Origin: Acidimicrobiia bacterium
Lineage (GTDB): Bacteria; Actinomycetota; Acidimicrobiia; Acidimicrobiales; Poriferisodalaceae
Assembly (NCBI GenBank): GCA_022822525.1
Contig: JAJEBN010000084.1
Span: forward strand, 23,922-87,921
Reading direction: 5' to 3'
DNA length: 64,000 nucleotides
The position numbers and the translations under genes are program-made. Below, in pieces: positions 18,799 through 27,818 of the stretch. How positions within the stretch are numbered: position 1 is the first letter of the stretch; every line of letters starts with the position of its first letter. The notes under the pieces are model-generated. The model worked only from the letters and a program-made list of their open reading frames with translations, was not told the origin of the DNA and did no database searches.

Positions 18799-20310
18799 TC
18801 AGAACTGGAAGTAGATGAACGGGGCCACGCCCGTCGGGCCGAGCACGTCGATTGCCACCAGGGACAGCCCCACCACGGCGCCCTGGCTCACCGGGCCCAG
18901 GCCGGCAAAACCGTCGCGAAGCTCTTCGAACCAATCCAAAGGCATGAACTGAAACGCCAGCGCGCCAAACGTCACCGCAATGACGAGCGGCGTCGCGGTG
19001 CCGGCGTAGTTGCCGAAGTTGGCGACGGCGCCGAGCATCTCCATCGCCGCCGACAGCGACTCGGACCGGAAGAACACCCATGCCAGGCACACCACGTGAA
19101 ACGTGACCAGCCAGCGCACCGTCTCGCCGATGCCCGGCGGCAGCAACGGGTTCATCCCGGTGCGCTCGCGGTGCTCGCGCAGCAGCCGCTCGACCGCCAG
19201 GACGCCGCCGTGGATGCCGCCCCAGATCACGAAGTTCCAAGTGCTGCCGTGCCAGAGGCCGCCGAGCAGCATGACGATCATGAGGTTGCGGTACGTCGCA
19301 GCCCGGCCGCGGCGGTTGCCGCCCAGCGGCACGTAGAGGTAGTCGCGCAGCCAGCGCGACAGCGTCATATGCCATCGCCGCCAGAAGTCCTGCAGCGTGA
19401 CGGCGCGGTACGGGTTGTCGAAGTTCTGAGGGAAGCGAAAGCCCAGCAGCAGCGCCACGCCGATCGCGATGTCGGTATATCCCGAGAAATCGGCGTAGAT
19501 CTGGACGGCATAGGCATAGACGGCCAGCACGACTTCCAGCCCGCTGTGCGCTGAGGGATCGGCGAAGACGCCGTCCACGATCGCGCTGGCCAAGAAGCTC
19601 GAGATCACGACCTTCTTGAACAGACCGTTGAGGATGAGGCCGAACGCCTCGGCCGCCGGTACGTAACGGGGATCGGGCCGGGCGGCGAGCTGGGGGGCCA
19701 TCTCCGCGGCCCGCACGATCGGGCCCGCCACGAGCTGGGGGAAGAACGACAGGTACACCGCGAAGTCCAGCGGCGCCATCTCGCGTACATGTCCCCGGCC
19801 GATGTCGATGATGTAGCTCATCGCCTGGAACGTGTAGAAGGAGATGCCCACCGGCAGCGTGTACTCCAGCACCGGCAGGGCTCCTGAGACGCCGAAGCTC
19901 TCAAGCAGATTCGACAACTCGACCGCGAAGAAGTCCCAGTACTTGAAGACGCCGAGGATGCCGAGATTGGCGGTCACCCCGGCCCGGATCCACCATCGCG
20001 TTGCCTGCGAGGGACTGAGCCCGGCTGGGCCCGATTCCCGCAGCGCAGCTGCGGCTGAGCCCGATTCCCGCAGCGCAGCTGCGGCTGGGCCCGATTCCCG
20101 CAGCGCAGCTGCGGCGTAGTGCCCGACGACCCAGTTGATGACAATGGTCGCCAGCAGCAGGAAGACGAAGCGCCAGCTCCACCAGCCGTAGAAGACGATG
20201 CTGGCAGCGAGCATCAACGGCTTCCACAGTGCAGGGTGCGGCCGTGTCAGCCAGTTCACGACGAAGACGACGACGAAGAACGCTCCGAAGACGAACGTCG
20301 GGAACAACAT
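18799..20310 (-). CDS. MBOAT family membrane O-acyltransferase (AlgI/DltB-like)
   Basis: The 503-residue polytopic protein is typical of the AlgI/PatA/DltB branch. Marks are LEYTLPVGISFYTFQAMSYI, VAGPIVRAAEMAPQL, QIYADFSGYTDIAIG, FWRRWHMTLSRWLRDYLYVP and the catalytic-His segment LLGGLWHGSTWNFVIWGGIHG. It would transfer acetyl or acyl groups to an exported polysaccharide together with the following SGNH protein. An insertion in a loop between early membrane helices (about residues 66-96) consists of AAAALRESG decapeptides encoded by a 30-base tandem repeat. The ATG lies at 20310; the divergent phosphohexomutase starts 74 bases away. Confidence 0.92.
   Translation of the reverse strand: MLFPTFVFGAFFVVVFVVNWLTRPHPALWKPLMLAASIVFYGWWSWRFVFLLLATIVINWVVGHYAAAALRESGPAAAALRESGSAAAALRESGPAGLSPSQATRWWIRAGVTANLGILGVFKYWDFFAVELSNLLESFGVSGALPVLEYTLPVGISFYTFQAMSYIIDIGRGHVREMAPLDFAVYLSFFPQLVAGPIVRAAEMAPQLAARPDPRYVPAAEAFGLILNGLFKKVVISSFLASAIVDGVFADPSAHSGLEVVLAVYAYAVQIYADFSGYTDIAIGVALLLGFRFPQNFDNPYRAVTLQDFWRRWHMTLSRWLRDYLYVPLGGNRRGRAATYRNLMIVMLLGGLWHGSTWNFVIWGGIHGGVLAVERLLREHRERTGMNPLLPPGIGETVRWLVTFHVVCLAWVFFRSESLSAAMEMLGAVANFGNYAGTATPLVIAVTFGALAFQFMPLDWFEELRDGFAGLGPVSQGAVVGLSLVAIDVLGPTGVAPFIYFQF
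20038..20114. repeat. 30-base tandem repeat with 17-base hairpin, inside MBOAT gene
   Basis: The inverted repeat CCGCAGC-GCA-GCTGCGG occurs at 20038-20054, 20068-20084 and 20098-20114, exactly 30 bases apart. The intervening bases (GGGCCCGATTC type) differ at one position. In frame it codes AAAALRESG(P/S). The same stem sequence with a different loop recurs at 41395-41443. Confidence 0.9.
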
Positions 20311-20384
20311 GACGGGCCGAACATACTGGCGGCCCCGCCGCCCGGTGGGGCGAGAGGCTGAGCTGGGCTACGGCAAGTGAAGAC

Positions 20385-22100
20385 ATGACAACTCCCCCGG
20401 CACTGATTGACTCCTGGCTGAGCGTCGACCCCGATCCCGCGACGCGCCGGGCCACCGAGGCCGAGCGACATCGCCCAGCGTGGGTGGATATGCACTTCGG
20501 GAGCGTGCTGCGTTTCGGCACCGCTGGAATGCGGGCACCCGCCGGGCCGGGACCGGCGCGGATGAACCGCGTGATGGCGCGGGTCGCGGCCCGGGCGGTC
20601 GGCGCCGAACTGGTGGCTGGCGGGCTTCGGGGCCGTGGAGCGGTCGTCGGGTTCGACGCCCGGCCAGGCTCAGCGGACATGGCCGTCGACGCCGCCCGGC
20701 TGCTCAGGGCTATGGGCATCGCCACCGCGATCATCGACGGACCGGCTCCCACCCCGCTGCTGGCTCACCAAGTGCTTGCCCGCGATGCTGGGGCGGGGAT
20801 CATGGTCACCGCCAGTCACAACCACCGTGACGACAACGGCCTCAAGGTGTACTGGGCTGACGGCACCCAGATCCGGTCACCGCTGGACGAGCGCATCGAA
20901 GCTCGCATGGATCTTGCGTCGCTTCCCGGTGACAGCGATCTGGCAGCCCGGCACGAGGTCGAGAGCCTCGATGTGCGCTCGGTGATCGCCTCCTACGTCG
21001 GCGCATCCGTCCGCCGTCCCACCTTCGGACCTGACGGCCGGCCGGCCGATCCGGCGGACGTGCCGCCGATCGTGTACACGGCACTGTGCGGGGTCGGTGC
21101 GCAGACCTTGAGTCATGCGTTTGCCGCCGCCGGCCTGCCGCCTCCCATCTACGTCGAGCATCAGCGACATCCCGACGGGTCGTTCCCGGGGCTGCCGTTT
21201 CCGAATCCCGAGGAGCCGGGCACGCTCGACGATGCGATGAGCCTCGCCGACGATCACGGCGTCGATCTCGTCCTCGCCAATGATCCCGACGCAGACCGGC
21301 TCGCCGTCGCGGCTCGCGATCGCACCGGTGCCTGGCATCGCCTGAACGGCGACGAGCTGGGTGTGCTGCTGTGCGACTGGATGATCGGCCTGCAGGGTGA
21401 CCGTCGGGGGGCGCACGGGCTCATCGCGGCATCCTCGGTGGTGTCAGGTCGAATGGTCGAGGCCCTGTGCACTGCCCGCGGTGTGGCCCATCATCGAACG
21501 CTCACCGGCTTCAAGTGGATCATGGCGCCCCGCCTGGCTCATCCGCGGGCGCGCTGGGTGTTCGGCTACGAGGAGGCGCTCGGCTACTCGGTCACCGACG
21601 TCGTGCTGGACAAGGACGGCATCTCGGCAGCCACCGAATTTGCGCGGCTGGCGGGGGCCTTGGCTGCTCGCGGCGCCGGGCCGCTCGAGCGGCTCGACGA
21701 GCTGGCCGGCGAGGTCGGCCTTCACGTCACGACCGCTGCGTCGGTACGGGCCGGTACCGGCGCAATTGCTGCGGCCATGGCGGCGTTGCGGGCTGATCCA
21801 CCCCGCTCAGTCGCCGGCCGTGGCGTCACGAGGGTCACCGACTGGCTCGACGCCGGAGCGCCCCAGCCCGCCGATCTTGTCGAATTCGAGCTGGAGCGGC
21901 GCGTGGCCGCCGACACCCGCGACGGCCCCGAAGCGCAGGTTCGCATCTGCATCCGGCCCAGCGGCACCGAGCCCAAGGCAAAGATCTACCTCGAAGCCGT
22001 GGCGCAGAACACCGACGACATCCCCGCCGATCGCCTGCGGCTGCGGTCACTGCTCGACTCCCTCGCTGCAGAGGTCAGCGTGTGGTTCGAGCGCGCCTAG
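20385..22100 (+). CDS. Phosphoglucomutase/phosphomannomutase family protein (PgcA/PGM2-like)
   Basis: The 571-residue alpha-D-phosphohexomutase shows all four active-site loops: the phosphoserine loop GIMVTASHNHRDDNGLKVYW (about residues 140-158), the metal loop DPDADRLAVAARD, the sugar loop GYEEALGYS, and the phosphate loop RPSGTEPKAKIY near the C-terminus. Length and the SHNHRDDNG loop fit the PgcA/PGM2 group, which interconverts glucose-1- and -6-phosphate or acts on pentose phosphates. The ATG at 20385 lies close after AAGTGAAGAC. The last four bases overlap the stop of the convergent PfkB kinase. Confidence 0.92.
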   Translation: MTTPPALIDSWLSVDPDPATRRATEAERHRPAWVDMHFGSVLRFGTAGMRAPAGPGPARMNRVMARVAARAVGAELVAGGLRGRGAVVGFDARPGSADMAVDAARLLRAMGIATAIIDGPAPTPLLAHQVLARDAGAGIMVTASHNHRDDNGLKVYWADGTQIRSPLDERIEARMDLASLPGDSDLAARHEVESLDVRSVIASYVGASVRRPTFGPDGRPADPADVPPIVYTALCGVGAQTLSHAFAAAGLPPPIYVEHQRHPDGSFPGLPFPNPEEPGTLDDAMSLADDHGVDLVLANDPDADRLAVAARDRTGAWHRLNGDELGVLLCDWMIGLQGDRRGAHGLIAASSVVSGRMVEALCTARGVAHHRTLTGFKWIMAPRLAHPRARWVFGYEEALGYSVTDVVLDKDGISAATEFARLAGALAARGAGPLERLDELAGEVGLHVTTAASVRAGTGAIAAAMAALRADPPRSVAGRGVTRVTDWLDAGAPQPADLVEFELERRVAADTRDGPEAQVRICIRPSGTEPKAKIYLEAVAQNTDDIPADRLRLRSLLDSLAAEVSVWFERA

Positions 22101-23269
22101 AGCACGTCGGCGGCCAGCTCGTCGAGCGGCACCGCCGGGCGCGTCCCGACGTGGGAGATCACCTCGGCAGCAGCGACAGCACCGAGGCGGCCGCACACTT
22201 CGAGGTCGTACCCCCGAGCCAGCCCATACAGCACGCCTGCTGCGTAGAGATCGCCGGCGCCCGTCCTGTCGACGACTTCGTCGACCGGTTCCACGGGGAC
22301 CTCCACGATCTCGTCGGGGGTCACGAAGACGGCACCCGACGCCGAGAGCGTCACCGATGCGATATCGACCCGGCCCTGCACGGCATCGAGCGCTTCCTCT
22401 AGATCGTCGGTCTGGTACAGCGCACTGAGCTCGGCTGCGTTCGCGAAGAGGATGTTCGTGCACCGGTCGACCATGTCGATGAACTCACGCCTGTGGCGCT
22501 CCACGCAGAACGGGTCCGAAAGACTGAGCGCAACCTGGCAGTCGTTGCCGGGCGCGGCGCAGTGCTCGGCCACCTCGCGCAGCGCGGCCCGGGCAGCCGT
22601 CGGATCCCAGAGGTAGCCCTCCAGCAGCACTGTCCGGGCTCGGCCCACCATGTCCCAATCCACATCGGCCGGGGCGAAACCGGCAGACGCCCCGAGATAC
22701 GTGCTCATCGTTCGCTCACTGTCTGGGGTGATGACGACGGTGCAGCGACCCGTGGGGTCGTCACGCGGCGCTCTCGCAGTGGCCTGGGTGACGCCGTGGG
22801 CGGCCATGTCGGCCACAAACAGGTCGCCCAGCCCGTCTGCGCAGACGCGTCCCATGTAGCCGGCGCGGGCACCCAGCGCAGCAATGCCCAGCATGGTGTT
22901 GGCCACCGATCCGCCCGGCGTCATCTCGTCGGCGCCGCCGAGCAGCTCGACCATCGCAGCAAGCTCAGTTGCCCGCTCGGTGTCCACCAGCGTCATCGCC
23001 CCCTTGACGATGCCAAGACTCTCGACCACGGCATCGTCGGCACGCAGCAGCACATCGACCATCGCATTCCCGATGCCGACCACATCAAGCCGATCAGGCT
23101 CAGCAGCGGCATCGGGTGCATTCCCGATACCGACCACATCAAGCCGATCAGGCTCAGCAGCGGCATCGGGTGCATTCCCAATACCGACCACATCGAGCCG
23201 ATCAGGCTCAGCAGCGGCATCGGGTGCATTCCCAATACCGACCACATCGAGCGGCTCCGACGAATTCAC
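22097..23269 (-). CDS. PfkB family sugar/nucleoside kinase with amplified N-terminus
   Basis: The 390-residue ribokinase-fold enzyme has GGSVANTMLGIAALGARAGYMG near the first signature and the second PfkB signature DRTGAGDLYAAGVLYGLARG with the catalytic Asp. Overall it resembles adenosine-kinase-like PfkB proteins common in Actinobacteria and Proteobacteria; the substrate cannot be fixed. The ordinary family start LDVVGIGNAMVDVLL is preceded by three extra 18-residue copies of DVVGIGNAPDAAAEPDRL, produced by a 54-base tandem repeat. The first in-frame start used is at 23269 (MNSSEPLDVVGIGNA). An internal start could in principle bypass the repeats. It converges on the mutase with a four-base overlap. 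Confidence 0.88.
   Translation of the reverse strand: MNSSEPLDVVGIGNAPDAAAEPDRLDVVGIGNAPDAAAEPDRLDVVGIGNAPDAAAEPDRLDVVGIGNAMVDVLLRADDAVVESLGIVKGAMTLVDTERATELAAMVELLGGADEMTPGGSVANTMLGIAALGARAGYMGRVCADGLGDLFVADMAAHGVTQATARAPRDDPTGRCTVVITPDSERTMSTYLGASAGFAPADVDWDMVGRARTVLLEGYLWDPTAARAALREVAEHCAAPGNDCQVALSLSDPFCVERHRREFIDMVDRCTNILFANAAELSALYQTDDLEEALDAVQGRVDIASVTLSASGAVFVTPDEIVEVPVEPVDEVVDRTGAGDLYAAGVLYGLARGYDLEVCGRLGAVAAAEVISHVGTRPAVPLDELAADVL
23064..23252. repeat. 54-base tandem repeat (3.5 copies) at 5' end of PfkB kinase gene
   Basis: Period 54 is exact, with units starting at 23064, 23118, 23172 and 23226. Copies differ by a few substitutions (for example CACATCAAGC in two and CACATCGAGC in two). 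The unit encodes 18 residues including the first beta strand of the kinase fold (DVVGIGNA). No spacers are present, so it is not a CRISPR array. Confidence 0.95.
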
Positions 23270-23345
23270 GCCCGTCGGCTTAGCACCTCGGCGCGGTCAC
23301 TCGCACGATCTGCCGCCAGGTGGAGGCGTCGGTAGTGTGCGCGCC

Positions 23346-25922
23346 GTGACGCTCCAGACAAACGGCTCGCCCCAGGCCAACCCGTACCGGCTGCCCCGAG
23401 ACATCCGACCCGACCGGTACGACATCGTCATCGAGCCCGACCTCGACGCCGCACGGTTCGTGGGCGAGGTCGGCATCGAGGCAACTGTGCACGCCCCGAT
23501 CGACAGCGTGACCCTCAACGCCGCCGAACTCGACTGCTCAAACGCGACGCTCAGCCAGGGCGGCACGACGTCGAGTGCCGAGATCTCCTTCGACCCCGAG
23601 ACCGAACGCATGACACTGCGGCCTGCCGACGGCCGCCGGCTCGAGCCCGGCGACCTCCGGATTGCATGCCGCTTTGCCGGCGAGCTGAACGACCAGCTCC
23701 GCGGTTTCTACCGCTCCACCTTCGTCGACGAGGCCGGCGAGACGCACACCATCGCGACCACCCAGTTCGAGTCGACCAACGCCCGGCGGGCATTCCCCTG
23801 CTTCGACGAACCCGACTTCAAGGCAGTCTTCGGCGTCACGATGATCGTGCCCGCCGATCTCATGGCGGTCAGCTGCGGGGAGGTGGTGTCCTCAGAGCTC
23901 CTGGCTGACGGCCGCCGGCGGGACACCTTCGCGGACACCATGCAGATGTCCACCTACCTCATGGCGTTCATCGTCGGCGATCTCGAGGCCACCGACCCGG
24001 TCGACGTGGGTGGCGTCCCGCTGCGCATCGTGCACGTGCGAGGCAAGTCCGCCCTGACCGAATTCGGGCTGGAAGCGGGAGCGTTCGCACTGGCCTGGCT
24101 GGTGGATTACTACGGCATCGACTACCCGGGCACCAAGGTGGATCTCATCGCCGTGCCGGACTTTGCCTTCGGCGCGATGGAGAACATGGGCGCGATCACC
24201 TTCCGCGAGACGCTGCTGCTGGCCGACCCGCAGAAGGCCACCACCGCGGAGCTGCTGCGGATAGTCGATGTGGTGGCACACGAGCTGGCCCACATGTGGT
24301 TCGGCAATCTCGTGACGATGGACTGGTGGAACGGCATCTGGCTCAAGGAGGCCTTCGCCACGTTCATGCAGGTGGCGACCACCGATGCCTTCCGACCCGA
24401 GTGGAAGCGCTGGGACGAGTTCTGCATCGAGCGTGGCGCGGCCTTCGACGTCGATGCGCTGAGCACTACCCGTCCCGTCGAGTACGAGGTCGTCTCCCCT
24501 GCCGACGCCGAGGGCATGTACGACGTGCTGACCTACGAGAAGGGCGCGGCGGTCGTGCGCATGCTCGAGCAGTACCTCGGCGAGGACCGGTTCGCGGCGG
24601 GTGTGCAGCACTACCTCGAGCGCCACAGCTACGCCAACACCACTACGACCGATCTGTGGGACGCGCTGGAGTCATCCAGCGGCGAGCCGGTGCGGTCGGT
24701 CATGGACGGCTGGATCTTTGCGGGCGGCTACCCGATCCTGACAGTCGAACGCCATCCCGCCGGACTGAACGTCTCCCAGCAACGATTCACCTACGGCGGC
24801 GACGCTCCCGACGCCGAGTCAGGCGACGGCGAATTGTGGGCCGTGCCAGTGATGGTGCGGGCGCAGCTCGCCGGGGGCGGCACCGTCGAGCGCCGGTTCT
24901 TGCTCTCAGACGTCTCGACCGTGGTCGACCTGGGCGGCACGGTTGCCTGGGCAGTCGTCAACTCGGGCGGGCACGGCTACTACCGGGTTCGCTACGGCGG
25001 CGATCTGCTCGGTGCTGTGGCGCGCCAAGCGCTCGAAGTGCTCGACCCCATCGAGCGCTACGGGCTCGTGGACGACACCTACGCGGCGGTTGTCGCGGGT
25101 GACACCAGCGCAGCCGAGTTCATCGAACTCGTCACCGACTTGGGACTCGAGACCGACCTGCACGTGTGGCAACGGATGATCTCGGCCCTCAAGGGTCTGC
25201 ACGCCATTGCAGAGCCGTCTGGGCGGACGGCACTGGAGGTGCTGATCCGGGACTTGGCGACGACGGCGCTCGGCGTGCTGGGATTCGAGCCCCAACCCGG
25301 AGAACCAGATCTCGACCGGGAGCTGCGAGGAGTGCTGTTCGAAGCCGCAGGCGGCCGGGGGCGGGATGAGCTGGTGCGCACCCGCGCACGCGAGATATTC
25401 GAGAACGCCATCGGCAACGGTGCTGCCGTCGAGCCGAATCTGGCTGCCGCAGCCGTGCGGGTTGCAGCCGCGGCGGGCGACCACACCGACTACGAGCGGA
25501 TGATCGAGCTCTACCGCTCAGCAGACACGCCGCAGAGCGAGTTGCGGTACCTGCAGGCGCTCTTGGGATTCGAGCCGCGCGACCTGTTCGAGCGAACGCT
25601 CGAGCTGATCGCCACCGAAGTGCGCACCCAGAACGCCCCCTACATGCTGGGAGCTGCCATGACGCATCTGGACTGGGGTCCCGTCGCGTGGAAGTTCGTT
25701 CGAGACCAGTGGGACGAACTGACCAGCCGCTTCCCGCAGAACTCCATACCCCGCATGGTGGGCGGCATACGCGGCCTGCACACCCGTGAGCTCGCCAGCG
25801 AGGTCGAGGCGTTCTTCGCCGAGCACGACGTGCCCCAAGGGGCGCTCACCGTCGCGCAGCACCTCGAGAAGATGTGGGTGAATGTCCGGCTGCGCGAGCG
25901 CGAGAGCGCCCGCATCGGCTGA
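23346..25922 (+). CDS. pepN: Aminopeptidase N (M1 family)
   Basis: The 858-residue zinc metallopeptidase of family M1 releases N-terminal residues from peptides in the cytoplasm. The exopeptidase motif FAFGAMENMGAITF is followed by the zinc site VAHELAHMWFGN (HEXXH near residue 311) and the third ligand Glu in WLKEAFATFMQ about 19 residues on. A C-terminal ERAP1-like helical domain completes the usual length. The frame is open well upstream through the reverse of the kinase repeats, but homology begins at the GTG at 23346 (TLQTNGSPQANPYRLP). Another GTG three codons earlier is possible. The stop overlaps a small downstream frame by one base. Confidence 0.96.
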   Translation: MTLQTNGSPQANPYRLPRDIRPDRYDIVIEPDLDAARFVGEVGIEATVHAPIDSVTLNAAELDCSNATLSQGGTTSSAEISFDPETERMTLRPADGRRLEPGDLRIACRFAGELNDQLRGFYRSTFVDEAGETHTIATTQFESTNARRAFPCFDEPDFKAVFGVTMIVPADLMAVSCGEVVSSELLADGRRRDTFADTMQMSTYLMAFIVGDLEATDPVDVGGVPLRIVHVRGKSALTEFGLEAGAFALAWLVDYYGIDYPGTKVDLIAVPDFAFGAMENMGAITFRETLLLADPQKATTAELLRIVDVVAHELAHMWFGNLVTMDWWNGIWLKEAFATFMQVATTDAFRPEWKRWDEFCIERGAAFDVDALSTTRPVEYEVVSPADAEGMYDVLTYEKGAAVVRMLEQYLGEDRFAAGVQHYLERHSYANTTTTDLWDALESSSGEPVRSVMDGWIFAGGYPILTVERHPAGLNVSQQRFTYGGDAPDAESGDGELWAVPVMVRAQLAGGGTVERRFLLSDVSTVVDLGGTVAWAVVNSGGHGYYRVRYGGDLLGAVARQALEVLDPIERYGLVDDTYAAVVAGDTSAAEFIELVTDLGLETDLHVWQRMISALKGLHAIAEPSGRTALEVLIRDLATTALGVLGFEPQPGEPDLDRELRGVLFEAAGGRGRDELVRTRAREIFENAIGNGAAVEPNLAAAAVRVAAAAGDHTDYERMIELYRSADTPQSELRYLQALLGFEPRDLFERTLELIATEVRTQNAPYMLGAAMTHLDWGPVAWKFVRDQWDELTSRFPQNSIPRMVGGIRGLHTRELASEVEAFFAEHDVPQGALTVAQHLEKMWVNVRLRERESARIG

Positions 25923-26050
25923 TGTTCGGCCGGCCACCGCGGCGGCCGATGCGGCCCGGCGACGAAGTGTGGCTGTCGGTTCGCGCGCTCGCAGCAGCCA
26001 CAGCCCTGCTGGCGGTGGTGATCTACTGGGCGGTCGTCATCGTCGACTAG
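25922..26050 (+). CDS. Small single-pass membrane protein
   Basis: The 42-residue frame starts at an ATG that shares a base with the pepN stop (TGATG), a layout typical of translational coupling. The N-terminus is basic (FGRPPRRPMRPGDEVW), followed by one hydrophobic segment of about 22 residues (ALAAATALLAVVIYWAVVIV) and a terminal Asp. I recognise no family. Its end overlaps the end of the convergent ctaG-like gene by 14 bases. The coding call rests on overlap geometry and the clean membrane-helix pattern. Confidence 0.55.
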   Translation: MFGRPPRRPMRPGDEVWLSVRALAAATALLAVVIYWAVVIVD

Positions 26051-26885
26051 CGGGCGCCGCGCTGGCGCTGCGCGACTCGTCAGCCCAGCGCAGCATCATC
26101 GCGATGATCGCTCCCCACACGATCGGGATGCCGCCCAGCTTCATGATGAGCCCGGCCATCTGCTGATCGGTGGCTGCGTCGAGGCCGTAGAAGCGCGGCG
26201 CCAACTCGTAGGTGGCGTAGAGGGGAAAGCCGGCGAAGGTCAAGAAGCCGGCCGGAACCGCCGGCACGACGCCGAGCGCGAGGAACAGGTACACCATCTT
26301 TCCGGGGTAGTGCCGCAGTCGATGCTCGACGAGCGGAGAGCAGATCGGCAGCCACACGATCACCCCGGAGATCAACCACACCACGTCCATCACGAACGAG
26401 CCCACCTGACTCGCCCGCAGCGTGTCCACCGCCCACGGCGAATGGGTCGCCACCAGGCAGCCGTTGAACGCGAGACCGGCGAACACAGGTTGGGTCAACC
26501 GGGTCATGAACCGGTACAGACGCAGCCTCGCCAGCATCCTGCGCGCCATCGTCTCGGAGGTGCCGAGCACCAGCAGCGGTGCGGCCACCAGCGTGTACAG
26601 CATGAACTGCGCCATGTGCGCCGACGCCAGGTAGCCCGCTCCCAGGACGCCCAGCGGCCAATCCGAGGCCACCCAGAACGCCGCTACCCCGCAGGCGAAG
26701 TACCACGCCTGCCGCCGGTCCAGCGCGAGCGCCGCCGCGTCCAGCGGCAGTGCATGGGACCGCCGGATGCGACGCCGGGCCCACAGGTAGGGCAAGGCGA
26801 TAGCCGCCGACGCTGCCCACACACCGGGGTAGGCGCGCCAGGCCCACGTCCAAGGCTCCTGCAGCGCTGAGCACCAGAACCGCAT
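26037..26885 (-). CDS. Cytochrome c oxidase assembly factor, CtaG (Caa3) family
   Basis: The 282-residue polytopic protein with about seven membrane segments is of the Caa3_CtaG family. Marks are SDWPLGVLGAGYLASAHMAQ followed by LYTLVAAPLLVLG (His in the second helix), FNGCLVATHSPWAVDTL, and the C-terminal ATDQQMAGLIMKLGGIPIVWG. Family members help deliver copper to the CuA/CuB sites of terminal oxidases or form copper-transport modules. It starts two bases after the Sco-like gene stop position on the same strand and precedes it in transcription order, so the pair forms a copper/oxidase-assembly unit. No oxidase subunit lies in the window. Confidence 0.87.
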   Translation of the reverse strand: MRFWCSALQEPWTWAWRAYPGVWAASAAIALPYLWARRRIRRSHALPLDAAALALDRRQAWYFACGVAAFWVASDWPLGVLGAGYLASAHMAQFMLYTLVAAPLLVLGTSETMARRMLARLRLYRFMTRLTQPVFAGLAFNGCLVATHSPWAVDTLRASQVGSFVMDVVWLISGVIVWLPICSPLVEHRLRHYPGKMVYLFLALGVVPAVPAGFLTFAGFPLYATYELAPRFYGLDAATDQQMAGLIMKLGGIPIVWGAIIAMMLRWADESRSASAAPASRR

Positions 26886-26887
26886 GA

Positions 26888-27604
26888 CTACAAGCCTGCT
26901 GCGGCGGGGGCGTTTGGATCAATATCCGCCAAGATCGGCAGGTCGTGGTCGAATTCGGATTGCCGGGTGGGATAGGGGTACTGGGCGTAGCCGTAGCCGT
27001 TGGGCGCGAATGCGAAGACTCTGCCGTCGTGGGCGACGTCGTAGGCGCCGTGGTCGTGCGTCATAGATCCGTCCGCTCCGGTGGCGCCGCCGTGCTCAGT
27101 CGTGGGGGTGGGAAATACCTTGATCGATGCCAGCGACCCGAGCGCGTTCTGCAGCTCGGTCAGCTGCTCTTCGCTCTGCGGGACGATGCCGACGAATTCT
27201 GTGCTGAATTGGTCAAGGTAGGCACGGAGGATCTCGGGCGAGTCTCGGTCGGGGTCGACGGTCACTGCAATGACCTGCACGTTGCCGGGCGCCCCTGGTC
27301 GCCCCAGCACGCTGGCGAGCTGCGCAAGCTGCACACCGCAGATGTCGGGGCAGTTCGTGAAGAGCTGGTACACGAGGCGGACCTGTCCATCGGTGTCGGC
27401 CGCCAGGTGGAAGTCGTTGCCCGAGGTGTCAGTGAGCGTCATCTGGGGAATCTCCCGCAGCTGCGAGGGCGCCACGGCGAGACCCTCATAGCGCGACTCG
27501 CTCTCCTGCCCGGCGGCGCATGCGGCCGCCGCGAGCGCAGCCACCAACAGGCAGGCGATGACTCGACACAGCACCGACGCCTTCGTCGCGGTCCGCAACG
27601 CCAC
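26888..27604 (-). CDS. SCO1/SenC-type lipoprotein, copper chaperone for cytochrome oxidase
   Basis: The protein has 238 residues from the GTG at 27604. The signal peptide ends in lipobox LAAAAC (Cys about residue 27). The thioredoxin-like Sco domain shows the copper-binding pair in FTNCPDICGVQLAQL (CX3C) and VTVDPDRDSPEILRAYL. The third ligand His is probably in THDHGAYDV, although the spacing is hard to judge. Sco proteins metallate the CuA site outside the membrane. The frame stays open upstream through tRNA-Ala, but that part cannot be coding, which decides the start. It lies downstream of tRNA-Ala and upstream in transcription of ctaG. Confidence 0.87.
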   Translation of the reverse strand: MALRTATKASVLCRVIACLLVAALAAAACAAGQESESRYEGLAVAPSQLREIPQMTLTDTSGNDFHLAADTDGQVRLVYQLFTNCPDICGVQLAQLASVLGRPGAPGNVQVIAVTVDPDRDSPEILRAYLDQFSTEFVGIVPQSEEQLTELQNALGSLASIKVFPTPTTEHGGATGADGSMTHDHGAYDVAHDGRVFAFAPNGYGYAQYPYPTRQSEFDHDLPILADIDPNAPAAAGL

Positions 27605-27627
27605 CAGACGGCGGTCGAATCCCGACG

Positions 27628-27700
27628 TGGAGGTGAGGGGAATCGAACCCCTGGCCTCTTCGATGCGACCGAAGCGCTCTACCAACTGAGCTACACCCCC
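27628..27700 (-). tRNA. tRNA-Ala (anticodon CGC)
   Basis: The 73-nucleotide cloverleaf reads from 27700 to 27628. Acceptor GGGGGTG pairs with CACCTCC and contains the G3-U70 wobble that is the alanine identity element. The D-arm is GCTCAGTTGGTAGAGC. Anticodon stem CTTCG/CGAAG encloses loop GTCGCAT (anticodon CGC). The T-arm is AGGGG-TTCGATT-CCCCT, with an A discriminator. CCA is not encoded. Confidence 0.95.
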
Positions 27701-27818
27701 GTAATGGGCGGAGGCCGAATATACCTGCGGCTGTCGCGGGGCCATCCGGACCCGCTGGCTGTCAGCCCGCCGCGATCGTGCTGGGTCGTGTCGCTGCCTG
27801 GGCCATACGGCGCTGTGC

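Noticed and set aside
23064..23252. Possible CRISPR array at the PfkB repeats
   Set aside because: The repeats are contiguous without unique spacers, in frame and inside a gene; no cas genes are present.
27605..27745. Upstream extension of the Sco gene
   Set aside because: It would run through tRNA-Ala, and the signal peptide fits the GTG at 27604.
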